Origin: Orobanche coerulescens
Lineage: Eukaryota; Streptophyta; Magnoliopsida; Lamiales; Orobanchaceae
Reading direction: 5' to 3'
Assembly: GCA_033398695.1 (NCBI GenBank)
Contig: CM065803.1
Span: 50,273,501-50,337,500, forward strand
DNA: 64,000 nt
Under the pieces are notes generated by a model, which did no database searches, was not told the origin of the DNA, and saw only the letters and a program-made list of their open reading frames with translations. Of the stretch, positions 34,595 to 46,240 are shown piece after piece. The position numbers were made by a program, and so were the translations under genes. Within the stretch, counting starts at the first letter, position 1, and every line of letters begins with the position of its first letter.

Positions 34595-35032
34595 GTTGTA
34601 TTGTTTCTCCGTATGAGTCATTGTTGATCGAACTAGTATCAAGAGACCTTCACATCACGTTTGACCTGTGCAATTGCCAAAACCTGTGAGCCAAATATGG
34701 TATGTGATTTATGTGCCATGATTTAATTTCTGATAAGATGTTGATAGCAGAATTGATCCTTCTTGTTGATCTTGATATTCAGAGATAATTGTGGTGGAAT
34801 TTATCTTATTAATATTCTGAGGAGACCTTTCTGGGTTGATCATATAGTTGATATTCTTTTGAAATTGTGTTGATATGATATTTTGTGTTGCACTCGTAGT
34901 GCAATTAATTCTTAGAGAATTACTTTTGGACGTGTATTATCGTAGTTGCAATTAACTTAGCGTGATTTTCTGATTTGCTGAAGAAACGGGTATGAACTAT
35001 GCTTATAATTATTGTTTGATTCTTTTAGTATA

Positions 35033-36690
35033 TAAAGAAACTCGAGAGGTCATGGTAGAGGGGGCAGAGGCCGTGGTAGGAGATGAATCCCGAGGCCACA
35101 AGCCAATATGTGTTCGGGTGTGGGACAAAGTTCGGCAGGCAGCGATTCGCCTACTGAGAATCGTTCGCACCACACTGGACAACACGAGGGCGCGTACGCC
35201 GACCCTTGTGTACTGATGCAGGGCATGATGACCCAGATCACCCAAATGGGTCGATTGATGGAAACGATGCATAATGCTAGTACTATTGGCCAGCAGCAAG
35301 GGCCCCAGCCGCACCTCTGCACGATGGGATCGTGAGTCGGATAGTTAATGACATCTCTCTACAGCGACCTCCTACATTGGAGGGCTCCTCTAAGCCTGCT
35401 GATATTGTTCACTAGATCGAGCACTTTGAGAAGTTTTTCGACATGGTTGATGGTCCTGAGGAAAATCGAGTTTCTGTGGCGGCTTACTACCTTAGTAAGA
35501 GCGCCCATACATAGACCCGACAATTTACCACACGACACGAAAACGACACGAAAATTTAGTGTTTGGGTTTGCATTTTGAGTACACGACATGAAAATACAC
35601 GAACACGAAAGTACACGACCGAGATTTAGTGTCGGTTTTGTGTTTACCCTTTGGGTACACGACACGACACGAGGTACAGGAAATAAATAAATAAATATAT
35701 AATATTTTATATTTAATTTAATAAAAATATATATTTTATGAATTTTGTTTATACTAAACTTTAAAATTTGAAAATATAATGTGAACTTTCATAAATTTCG
35801 TGTAAACATCCGTGTTTTCATTGTCATTCATTTCATTTCGTCTACTAAAACCTATAAGAATAATATTATAATATTAAAATTATTATATTTTATAATATTT
35901 TAATATTTATTTTATATTATGTGCCTGACACGAAAACACGATACGAAACGACATGAATTTGCGCACGACATGACATGACACGAATTCATTTGGTGTCGTG
36001 TATGGGTTTAGACTTTTGGTACACGAAACACGAAAGTACACGACACGAATGAATTGCCAGGTCTACCCATACATGGTGGCTTTCTATAAAACATACTGAC
36101 GGCTTGTGCAACTGGGATGAATTCAAAAATCTCTTGTTGGATCGTTATTATCCGGCTCCACTTAATGAGGCTAAGCTGTTAGAATTTCTGAACCCAGACC
36201 TATCTGGTGATTATGACGTGTTATCAATTGCCGAGAAGTTCCCATTTGCCTCATCGATTGTTCGGACAGAGGCTGACAAGATCCAGTACTTCCTAAAGAG
36301 GTTAAAACCTCGGATGAGGATGCAGTTACTTAATCATCACTGCACGACTCTACTAGAATTTAATGAGAAGGCCCTGGAGTGTGAACTTACTGCTAAGGAG
36401 ATTTCTAAGAAGCAACCGCCATCTGCTAATAAGAAACTAAGGAACCAGAACTAGCTGATAATAACCGGGACATTCAAGAAACCCCAAACTGGACCCGAGC
36501 TGCCAGTTCGACCATTGTGTGTCTTAACTATATAGAGCAAGGTCATATCAGCTCCAAATGTTAGAGGCTGGCTGTTTCATGCCTTACCTGTGGAGTTGCT
36601 GGACATCATGCTCGTTTTTGTAGAGGTGGGTCGGGGCATAATCCGATAGCCTCCTATGCTTCAGTTCAACCTGCTGTCCAGGACCGTACA
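35033..36690 (+). pseudogene. Element C gag, split by a MITE
   Basis: The start region is ruined: where D has ATGGAAAGAAAT, C reads ATATAAAGAAAC. The capsid is readable in pieces: PPTLEGSSKPADIVH then a stop, EHFEKFFDMVDG, SAHT, then the 554-bp MITE, then HTWWLS-like sequence. LLDRYYPAPLNEAKLLEFL and YFLKRLKPRMRMQLLNHHC follow. The first zinc knuckle has lost its second cysteine (CLNY) and the second, CLTCGVAGHHARFC, is intact (about 36575-36620). This gag is inactive. Confidence 0.85.
35512..36065. mobile_element. hAT-type MITE inserted in element C gag
   Basis: 554 bp, with termini TAGACCCGACAATT and, at the other end, AATTGCCAGGTCTA, which are inverted repeats matching at 12 of 14 positions. 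It is flanked by an exact 8-bp duplication CCCATACA (35504-35511 and 36066-36073), the hAT size. Removing the element restores the gag reading across the tryptophan pair. Subterminal regions are rich in CACGACACGAA-like repeats in both orientations; the centre is AT-rich and noncoding. Confidence 0.88.
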
Positions 36691-36779
36691 CCTCCATCCA
36701 CTTCTCATCAAACTTCATGGGCGAATAGAGGAGTATGTCATGGAGGTCAAGCCGGTACTTCTGTTAACGGGACTGCAAA

Positions 36780-36968
36780 GCCCAGGATCTACGAGATGAA
36801 GAAGGCCGATGAACCCGAGGCCAGCATGATTGCAGGTACACTCGATATTCATTCTCAGCCTGTTTTTACTCTTTTTGATACTGGTGCTTCGCATTCTTTT
36901 GTATCTGCATCTTATTTAAGCTGGTTGTAATTAGATGACGATATCGAGTGCGAGCCTTATGTGATTGG
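36780..36968 (+). pseudogene. Element C protease, 5' part
   Basis: KPRIYEMKKADEPEASM, then LFDTGASHSFVS with an intact DTGAS, then a stop, then CEPYVIG where element D cuts in at the ATTGG target. The frame resumes at 56140 as IGLPGGKIIVGNREV. Confidence 0.85.
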
Positions 36969-37167
36969 TGTAATATCCAATGGAAATTCTTACTTGCTGT
37001 TGTACTATTCGGATAATTTAATACTGTTGTAATCTTGTTGCATTTGTGAAATGAATATTGATGTTAGAATATATCATCATAGACTTAAATAAAATGATCA
37101 CTCGCACTATGTTTGAATTTTCAGTGTTTTAGAGATAAGTGCATATTGAACTATTAAAACCTGAGCC

Positions 37168-37438
37168 TAACGTACGTTAATAGTTAGTCATAGCGTACGC
37201 TATTTTGAGGCCTTTACGTACGTAACGGCATTTACGCACGTAACCAAGGCAATCGTATCCGATCTCAACTTTCGTGTGGGGCCGGATGGGATTCGAATAT
37301 CCGATCTTTTGGAGCCAACCTATTTGACCCACATTACGCACGTAATGCTTCTAGCGGTAACGCACGTAATGAAGTTCGTATTTCACCAAGAACCTCGACT
37401 TAGCTTACGACGTAACACTTGTTGCGTAGCGCACGTAA
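37168..37438. promoter_or_regulatory. Element D 5' LTR palindrome array (altered copy)
   Basis: Motif starts are 37168, 37191, 37214 and 37232, then 37334 and 37358, then 37405 and 37427. The first three carry CGTACG, as in the 3' LTR. In copies at 37232, 37334, 37358 and 37427 the centre reads CGCACG, and the copy at 37405 has lost a T. The separator motif present in the 3' LTR is absent. Confidence 0.8.
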
Positions 37439-37450
37439 TCTAATCTTTGT

Positions 37451-37459
37451 TATAAAAAG
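37451..37459 (+). promoter_or_regulatory. Element D 5' LTR TATA box
   Basis: TATAAAAAG, 12 bases after the last palindrome; same in the 3' LTR at 45239-45247. Confidence 0.7.
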
Positions 37460-39587
37460 ACAACTTGTGTCTTTCATTTTTCACGTCCAAACTCCGATTT
37501 TCACCCATATAATCATCCCCCTCCATCCCTAGAGCAAGTTTACCTTCTTCCAACTTGTGTTGGAGCTTTACATTTTGATTTTGGAGCTTGTTGATTGGAA
37601 CTTGGAGACATTCTTGAAGCTTATATTGTGTTCTTGTGGTTTGGTGTATTGTTCTTCATTTCTGAAGGTATGTTCTACAATTTAACCCTATAATCTCGAA
37701 TTTATTATGATAGTGATTAAGTATATTTCACCTAGTGATGAATTAATCAAAATAAACATGTTGTAGTCGAGCTTTCAACAACTTAATGATGAACATGATG
37801 ATTAGAGGGTTTGTAATGGTGTTCTTGGTGTTTTAATATGGTAATGATCATGTTTAGTTTAACCACACTCTCCTTGCTAGACTTATAACACCATTGGTAT
37901 AAAAATAATCCTTGTTCCATTGTAATGTAAATGACTTATTGGAATAATTACCATAAATGTTTTAAGAAACCTTGTTGATCATTAGAAGAATGAAATGATC
38001 TTCTTGAACCTAGGCCAAGTGAATTCTGAGGTGTGTTGTTTGAATCCCCAAGTCAGTTGGAAGAGTATAAGAGTGGTGCTAAACTTGAGATAATCTTCAT
38101 AACCATGATATGGATTTACAACTAATTAACTCAACATAAGTAATTGTATGTAGTGCAGATTTTACTTTAAAACATTTGAGATGTTCTTGATAAGATTAAA
38201 GGATAGGAGATTATTATTTAACACATTATGGAATGATTCTTAATCCAACAAACATTTGGTATCATCTTGTAATCAATTGTGAGAATTGAATGGTATGAAT
38301 AAGGTTCTTGAAGTAACACTTCAGAAGTTAAACTACTCAACCGGGAATTAAGATGTTATCTCGTGAAAATTCGGTGTAGATGATCATATAAACGTATTAA
38401 TGAGCAAAATATACTTCATTCAAGGTAGATTGTCCGAGTAACCAATTTTGAATCGAGGGCCGGCTGTTCGTTCGACAAAGTAGGACTTTACACGCCTCCG
38501 TATTGAGGCAAGTTATCTTGCTTGGTTATAATGATGTGTGGATTCTTATGATGATTATGCATTTCGTGTATATGAAACACTTATAAACTTGTGTCTTGTG
38601 ATTTGATGTTGCTCTTAATGATGTACTGTTTTCATCGTGGGATTGTATTCCCAAGTTCGTTACTTTTGGACCCTTGATAGTGTTGATCTTGTTGTCATCT
38701 CGGTGAGTCCTCGATCCTTTTTCGGATTTTGTGAAATTCTTGAATTCGTTGTCATGTTGCATCATGACATATACGGAGTCATATCTACGTTCCGATTGGA
38801 TATTGTGTAGGATTTTTAGCCGGGCACATATATAGTCATGCGTGAATATTTTTCCGTGAAAGGCTGTGCACACGAGACGTAGTTCGTTGAGGCTCATTAG
38901 GTACATTGTCCCACGTATATCCTCGATTCCGTATACGGGGTGGACATGTGCACTGACACATATTCGGATCGGGCGTACTGTGATGTCCCTCTCGAGCCAT
39001 ACTATCGTAGTCGCTCACAGTCCATTTTTATACTTGGATGTGTCCGACGTTTTGTGACTGAGCGTTCATACGCCCGAGGGGTATGTTCGTTAGTCGGGGA
39101 GTTATTCTTGAAATCTTATATACATGAATTGTATACTATCTTGAGAATCATTTATCATGTATATCTGACCCTGTGTTGGGCGAAATACTTGTGTTGTATT
39201 TTAGGTCGAGGAAAAGGCAAGGCACGGGAAGATCAAGGTGATGACGAAGGGTTCGAAGGATACTAGTTCGGGGGCCCCAAGTCTTTCGTGTCCGGTCATG
39301 TTCGTACCGTGTAATGTTATTTTCCGCTTCATTTTAAGTTTGAACAAATGTATCATTATTTAAGGTATAATTCATCTCCATATGGATGATACTTATGTTT
39401 TGGATCCTGTGTGTAATAAGGCCGTAGGCCATACTGCTATAAACTCCACATCGGAGTAAGTACTATGTTTTGTGGTTCGATATCACATGTATTGTATATT
39501 TAATCTGTACTTTGGATATCGCCTGGTGGATCCCAGTGGGGGGTCCACGGCACTGTAATGGCCGCCTTATCGGGGTGTTACAGAAGA

Positions 39588-39599
39588 TGGTATCAGAGC
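39588..39599 (+). other. Element D primer binding site
   Basis: TGGTATCAGAGC, 5 bases after the LTR end; exact match to the initiator-methionine tRNA 3' end used by this lineage. Confidence 0.92.
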
Positions 39600-40025
39600 G
39601 GTCGTTTTCTTTATTTTTGAGTCTTTGTGTATTGAACTAGTATCAAGCGACCTTCGTGTCACGTGTGACCCGTGCGAGCGCCTGATCCTACGAGCCAAAT
39701 ACGGTACGTACTTTATGAACCACGAATAAATTATTGACATGATATTGATCTCTGAATAGATCTCCTTGTTGATCTCGGCATTTTAAGGGTTTGTGGAAGG
39801 AATTATCTGATTAATGATTCAAATAAAATTCTGGATTGATTATATGATTGAAATCATTCGACTCAAACGTCGATATGATATTTTGTGTGACTCTCGTAGT
39901 GATGATAACTCATTACGAACTGTTTTCTCGAATATGTAATTTCTTACTGCCATTAACTTAGCGTGAATTCTGATTGGTATCATGAACTATACTTATGATT
40001 ATCATTACAAATTGATTCTTTCAGT

Positions 40026-41165
40026 ATGGAAAGAAATTTGAGAGGTCGTGGCAGAGGGGGACAAGGCCGCGGAAGGGGCCGAGTCCCGATACCGCGAGCC
40101 AACAGACGTGCGAACGCAGAGCATAGTTCCGCAGGCAGTGATTCGCCTTCTAGGGACCAATCGCACCACAATGGACGCGAGGATGCTCGTGTCGATCCTT
40201 AACTGTAATGCAGAACATGATGACACAGATGACCCAGATGGGTCAACTAATGGAAGCTATGCAGAGGGCCGCTACTGGCCAGCAGCAGGGGGCTCATCCT
40301 CCTCCTATACATGGCGGGACGGTGAATCGGATCATCAGTGACATCTCGGGCCAACGACCCCCGATTTTTGAAGGTTCCTCTGAGCCGGCCGATATCGTGC
40401 ATTGGATCGAACACTTCGAGAAGTTGTTCGATATGGTAGACTGTCCAGTAGAGAACCGCGTCTCCGTAGCAGCTTACTACTTGGGCAAGGGTGCCCACAC
40501 TTGGTGGCTTTCGGTGAGGCCAGCTGATGGCGTATGTATTTGGGAAGAATTTAAAAATCTCATGCTAGATCGTTACTATCCAGGTCCTCTCCGCGAGGCC
40601 AAATTATCAGAATTGCTGAATCCGGAACCGTCCGAAGATGATGACGTACTATCTATCGCCGAGAAATTCCAGGCACTTCTCCCTTTTGCCGCGACGATTG
40701 TCCACACAGAAGCTGATAAGATCAAATACTTTCTCAAAAGGCTTAAACCCCGAATGAGAATGCAGCTGTTGAACCATCATTGTGTGACCCTACCGGAGTT
40801 CATCGAGAAAGCTCGAGTACGACCGACCGTGAAGGAAATTTCTAAGAAGCAACCGCATCCTAACAACAAGAAATTCAGAACCAGAACCAATGGCAAAGAA
40901 CCGGGGAACATTCAAGAGACCCCAACCAGTGCCAAATCCTTCTGAACGGCAGCCTACGGCATCGAAGCCAACCGGATCGCAACCTCGAGCGGTCAGCCTA
41001 TCCGTTGTGTGCTATAATTGTGGAGACCCGGGGCACATTAATTCGAAATGTCCTAGGCCAGCCGTGTCATGCCATACTTGTGGGAAGAACGGACATCGTG
41101 CTCGTTATTGTAGGAGTAGACTAGGACGTATTCCCGCAAAGACCTCATGCTCAAGACAATCTTGA
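40026..41165 (+). pseudogene. Element D gag
   Basis: The ATG at 40026 begins MERNLRGRGRGGQGRGRGR, an RNA-binding basic N terminus. A TAA at 40200-40202 ends this frame. The capsid continues in another frame from 40208 (MQNMMTQMTQMGQLMEAMQ) through FEGSSEPADIVHWIEHFEKL, GAHTWWLSV, DRYYPGPLREAKLSELL and KRLKPRMRMQLLNHHC. A further frame change near 40880 leads to two intact CCHC knuckles, CYNCGDPGHINSKC and CHTCGKNGHRARYC (about 41010-41110). Despite two frame defects every domain is conserved. Confidence 0.88.
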
Positions 41166-41219
41166 TTCGCCAGACTGTACCTCCATCCGCTTCTTATCGA
41201 CTACCGGGCAAACAAAGGG

Positions 41220-41973
41220 ATGGGACGTGGAAATCAAGCAGGTACGTCTGGTACAGGGGCTGCAAAACCTAGAGTTTACGAGATGAAGAGGGCTGAAGAT
41301 CCCGAAGCCAGCATGATTGCAGGTACTCTCGAGATCCAATCTCAGCCTGTCTGTGTTCTTTTTGATACTGGTGCTTCACACTCCTTTTTATCTACTTCTT
41401 GTTTGAGTCGTTTGCAATTAGAGCATGTTATCAATTGTGAACCTTATATAATTGGTCTACCCGATGGTAGAAGAATTGTTAGGAATCGTGAAGTTCAGGA
41501 CTGCTCGATTCGAATGAACGACCGTGAGTGGTTGTCAAATTTAATTGTGGTCGATTTACCTAAAGATGATGTGATCTTGGGTATCGATTGGATGGACCGT
41601 CATGATGCCATAATTAGTGTCCGCAGTTTAACAAGATGCCGTCACATCTGACGATGGTATTGAGTGTACCTTCCAGGGTGATAATCCCAGCCGTTCCGGG
41701 AGAATCATCAGCGCTATGAAAACGGTGAAACTGCTTAATCAAGGATGTATTGGCTATTGGTGTTACATGACCAAGACAATGGATCGACCAGTTGAATTGA
41801 TCGACATTCCGGTAGTCCGAGACTACCCAGACGTATTTCCAGATGAATTGCCAGGCTTACCTCCGCATCGTGATGTAGAGTTCAATATTGAGCTAGAGCA
41901 CAGTACGTCCCCGCTCTCAAAAGCACCGTATCGCATGGCTCCGACCGAGATGCAGAGCCAAGAGCCAACTTGA
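41220..41973 (+). pseudogene. Element D protease
   Basis: KPRVYEMKRAEDPEASM, the active site VLFDTGASHSFLS (about 41356-41394) with DTGAS intact, GLPDGRRIV and LGIDWMDRHDAI. A frame change near 41630 follows SVRS. The next segment, 41716-41973, holds YWCYMTKTMDRPVELIDIPV, then PGLPPHRDVEF and [13 protein letters not shown] second shift at about 41960 precedes RT. Confidence 0.87.
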
Positions 41974-41977
41974 GGAT

Positions 41978-42889
41978 TTGACCGAGAAGGGCTACATTAG
42001 ACCTAGTGCGTCCCCTTGGGGAGCACCAGTGCTATTTGTACGGAAGAAGGACGGATCTCTACGTCTGTGTATTGATTATCGTGAGTTGAACAGGGTAACC
42101 ATTAAGAACAAATACCCATTTCCGCGTATTGATGATTTATTGGATCAGCTTCAAGGGGCTGCTGTGTTTTCTAAGATCGACCTGAGGTCTGGTTACCATC
42201 AGTTGAGGATTCGTGAGTCTGATATTTCGAAGACCGCTTTTCATACTCGCTATGGGCATTATGAGTTCGTAGTGATGCCTTTTGGACTGACGAATGCACC
42301 GGCAGTATTCATGGAGCTGATGAATCGAGTGTTTATTAACTATCTGGATCGCTTTGTAGTCGTTTTTATTGACGACATTCTGATCTATTCTCGTGACCAT
42401 GAAGAGCACGGGCGTCATCTCCATCTAGTTCTCGAGGCGTTGAGGCGAGAGCAGCTTTATGGAAAATTTTCTAAATGTGAGTTCTGGATAAATGAAGTTA
42501 TCTTTCTCGGGCATGTGATATCAGTTGATGGGGTGCGAGTAGACCCGCAGAAGACAGAAGCTATCCAAGACTGGTTACCACCAAAGAACGTTAAGGAAGT
42601 ACGCAGCTTCTTGGGACTAGCAGGTTATTACCGACGGTTCGTGGAGGGTTTTTCCAAAATTGCCCAACCAATGACTAATTTGTTGAGGAAGGATAAGAAG
42701 TATTTCTGGTCAGATGCATGTCAGCAGAGCTTTGATGAACTTATGATCCGGTTGATTTCGGCGCCTATTTTAGTTCTACCAAAAGGAACGGAAGGTTTTG
42801 TAGTGTATAGTGACGCATCTAAACAGGGCCTTGGGTGTGTACTAATGCAAAACGGGAAGGTGATCTCCTATGCATCGAGACAGCTATGA
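41978..42889 (+). pseudogene. Element D reverse transcriptase and start of RNase H
   Basis: Full [71 protein letters not shown], the catalytic [11 protein letters not shown] (Asp pair 42371-42376, intact) and [14 protein letters not shown]. The thumb [19 protein letters not shown] and the RNase H start [15 protein letters not shown] follow. The only interruption is a TGA at 42887-42889 after ASRQL, where relatives have a Lys or Arg codon. The frame continues directly afterwards. Confidence 0.92.
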
Positions 42890-44707
42890 CCTTACGAGGT
42901 CAACTACCCCACCCATGATTTAGAACTCGCAGCCGTGGTGTTTGCTTTAAAAATCTGGCGTCATTATCTGTATGGAGTTACCTGTCAGATTTTTACGGAT
43001 CACAAGAGCTTGAAATACATTTTTACTCAGAAGGAGTTAAACATGAGGCAGAGAAGGTGGCTAGAACTCATCAAAGACTATGATATTGAGATCCTTTATC
43101 ATCCGGGCAAAGCAAATGTAGTTGCTGACGCTTTGAGTCGTAAAACAGTACAGGAGCAGATGCTTGCCCGCCTAACAACTCAGAGGGAATTGCAGTTAGA
43201 ATTGGTGAGGCCGGAGATTGAAGTCTGGTTACAGCGTATTCAAGGACAACTCTGTACACTCGAGATTTCATTGTCCCTCGAGGATATAATTAGATCAAAG
43301 CAAGTTACGGACCCATTCTTATCTCGAGTTCGCGATGAAATAACTCAAGGGAAAGCTCCTGGCTTTGTAATGCACGAGGATAGATTGATACGCTTCAGAA
43401 ACCGAGTTTGTGTACCCGCTGATGATGAGTTAAGGAGTTCTATCCTGAGAGAAGCTCATGCTACCCCGTACTCTATCCACCCGGGGTCTAGCAAAATGTA
43501 TAAGGATTTGAAACAATATTATTGGTGGGGAGGTATGAAACGTGAAGTTGCAGAATTCGTTTCGAGGTGTTTAATCTGTCAACAAGTTAATATTGAGCAC
43601 CAGCGACCCGCAGGATTGCTGAAACCGCTTCCGATTCCCGAGTGGAAATGGGAGGACATATCGATGGATTTTATTACCAGCCTACCGACGAGTCGTCGAG
43701 GGATGAATACGATTTGGGTGATTGTGGATCGTTTGACCAAATCAGCCCACTTTCTGGAGATTAAAGATACTTGGGGACCCGAGAGATTGGCCCAACTATT
43801 TATCAAAGAAATTATAAGGTTACATGGTACCCCTAAGAGTATTGTATCAGATCGTGACGGGCGATTCGTGTCACATTTTTGGAAAGCAGTTCATCGTGCG
43901 GTGGGTACGCATTTGAACTTCAGCACAGCATTTCACCCGCAGACAGATGGTCAGACTGAGAGAACTATCCAAACTTTAGAGGATATGCTGAGGGCGTGCG
44001 TTCTCGATTGGAAAGATGATTGGGTGGCCCAACTACCCTTGGTGGAATTCACTTATAATAATAGCTGGCACACTTCTATTCAGATGGCACCTTATGAAGC
44101 ATTATATGGCCGTCGTTGTAGATCCCCTCTGTGTTGGTACGATCCATCTGAAACCCTGGGTACGGAACCCGATATGCTGTTAGCAGCCTGTGAGAAGATC
44201 GCCCTAATTAGGAGTCGTTTGTTGACGACTCAAAGCCGACAGAAGTCCTACGCAGACAACCGCCGGCGACCGCTTGAGTTCGAGGTCGGCGACCATGTAA
44301 TAATGAAGGTATCCCCTACTCGAGGAGTTTTTCGTTTTGGGAAGAGAGGCAAGCTGAGTCCGAGGTATATCGGGCCGTTTGAGGTTTTGGACCGAGTAGG
44401 CGATTTAGCCTATCGCCTGGCTTTACCACCAGCCCTGAGCCGGATCCATAACGTATTCCATGTCTCCCAGCTAAGGAAATACGTTGCTGATCCGAGTCAT
44501 GTACTTCAGTTCGATGAGATCGATTTAGCGGAGGATCATTCGTATGAGGAGCGCCCCGTACGGATACTTGAGAGAAGGATCAAACAATTACGGAATAAGA
44601 CGATTCCCCTACTGAAGGTTCAGTGGTCACGAAACGGGGTCGAGGAAGCCACGTGGGAGACGGAGAGAAGCATTCAAGAGAGGTATCCCAAATTGCTTAC
44701 CCCTTAG
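42890..44707 (+). pseudogene. Element D RNase H, integrase, GPY/F and chromodomain-like tail
   Basis: Uninterrupted to 44707. RNase [42 protein letters not shown]. Integrase [15 protein letters not shown]...RCLICQQV (about 43450-43585). Core: [21 protein letters not shown] and [16 protein letters not shown] carry the three acidic residues. [24 protein letters not shown]. The tail [20 protein letters not shown]...[17 protein letters not shown] is the Tekay-type chromodomain-like segment, which in this lineage is thought to direct insertion to heterochromatin. That fits the nesting seen here. Confidence 0.93.
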
Positions 44708-44726
44708 TTTCGAGGACGAAACCCCT

Positions 44727-44742
44727 TTTAAGGGGGGGAGTA
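44727..44742 (+). other. Element D polypurine tract
   Basis: TTTTAAGGGGGGGAGTA immediately upstream of the 3' LTR. Confidence 0.85.
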
Positions 44743-46240
44743 TGTAATATCCAACGGAAATTCTTACTTGCTGTTGTACTATTCGGATAATTTAATACTG
44801 TTGTAATCTTGTTGCATTTGTGAAATGAATATTGATGTTAGAATATATCATCATAGACTTAAATAAAATGATCACTCGCACTATGTTTGAATTTTCAGTG
44901 TTTTAGAGATAAGTGCATATTGAACTATTAAAACCTGAGCATAACGTACGTTAATAGTTAGTCATAGCGTACGCTATTTTGAGGCCTTTACGTACGTAAC
45001 GGGGTACCTGTTACGTACGTAACCAGTGCAATCGTATCCGATCTCAACTTTAGGCGTGTGGGGCCGGATGGGATTCGAATATCTGATCTTTTGGAGCCAA
45101 CCTATTTGACCCACATTACGTACGTAATGCTTCTAGCGGTAACGTACGTAATGAAGTTCGTATTTCAGTCCAGTAACCTCTGGACTTAGCTTACGTACGT
45201 AACACTTGTTGCGTAGCGTACGTAACGAACTGTGCTGTTATAAAAAGACAACTTGTGTCTTTCATTTTTCACGTCCAAACTCCGATTTTCACCCATATAA
45301 TCATCCCCCTCCATCCCTAGAGCAAGTTTACCTTCTTCAAACTTGTGTTGGAGCTTTACATTTTGATTTTGGAGCTTGTTGATTGGAACTTGGAAACATT
45401 CTTGAAGCTTATTGTGTTCTTGTGGTTTGGTGTATTGTTCTTCATTTCTGAAGGTATGTTCTACAATTTAACCCTATAATCTCAAATTTATTATGATAGT
45501 GATTAAGTATATTTCACCTAGTGATGAATTAATCAAAATAAACATGTTGTAGTTGAGCTTTCAACAACTTAATGATGAACATGATGATTAGAGGGTTTGT
45601 AATGGTGTTCTTGGTGTTTTAATATGGTAATGATCATGTTTAGTTTAACCACACTCTCCTTGCTAGACTTATAACACCATTGGTATAAAAATAATCCTTG
45701 TTCCATTGTAATGTAAATGACTTATTGGAATAATTACCATAAATGTTTTAAGAAACCTTGTTGATCATTAGAAGAATGAAATGATCTTCTTGAACCTAGG
45801 CCAAGTGAATTCTGAGGTGTGTTGTTTGAATCCCCAAGTCAGTTGGAAGAGTATAAGAGTGGTGCTAAACTTGAGATAATCTTCATAACCATGATATGGA
45901 TTTACAACTAATTAACTCAACATAAGTAATTGTATGTAGTGCAGATTTTACTTTTAAACATTTGAGATGTTCTTGATAAGATTAAAGGATAGGAGATTAT
46001 TATTTAACACATTACTGAATGATTCTTAATCCAACAAACATTTGGTATCATCTTGTAATCAATTGTGAGAATTGAATGGTATGAATAAGGTTCTTGAAGT
46101 AACACTTCAGAAGTTAAACTACTCAACCGGGAATTAAGATGTTATCTCGTGAAAATTCGGTGTAGATGATCATATAAACGTATTAATGAGCAAAATATAC
46201 TTCATTCAAAATGGATTGTCCGAGTAACCAATTTTGAATC
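44743..46240 (+). repeat. Element D 3' LTR, first part (interrupted by E)
   Basis: Starts TGTAATATCCAACGG and carries the perfect-palindrome version of the array and a TATA box at 45239-45247. It is cut by element E at GAATC (46236-46240) and resumes at 55012. Confidence 0.93.
44942..45225. promoter_or_regulatory. Element D 3' LTR palindrome array (perfect copies)
   Basis: Starts 44942, 44965, 44988, 45011 (spacing exactly 23), then 45116 and 45140, then 45191 and 45214. Most are perfect TTACGTACGTAA or TAGCGTACGCTA palindromes, each containing CGTACG. A separator, AGTCCAGTA-AC-CTCTGGACT, lies at about 45164-45183 between the last two pairs. Confidence 0.85.

Larger units (their letters stand above)
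36969..39582 (+). repeat. Element D 5' LTR
   Basis: TGTAATATCC to GTGTTACA. U3 palindromes lie at 37168-37438 and the TATA box TATAAAAAG at 37451-37459. The rest is R-U5. Confidence 0.93.

Noticed and set aside
38526..38906. Antisense 126-codon frame repeated at 55083-55463
   Set aside because: Duplicate because both lie in the LTRs of element D; antisense to transcription and without domain similarity I recognise.
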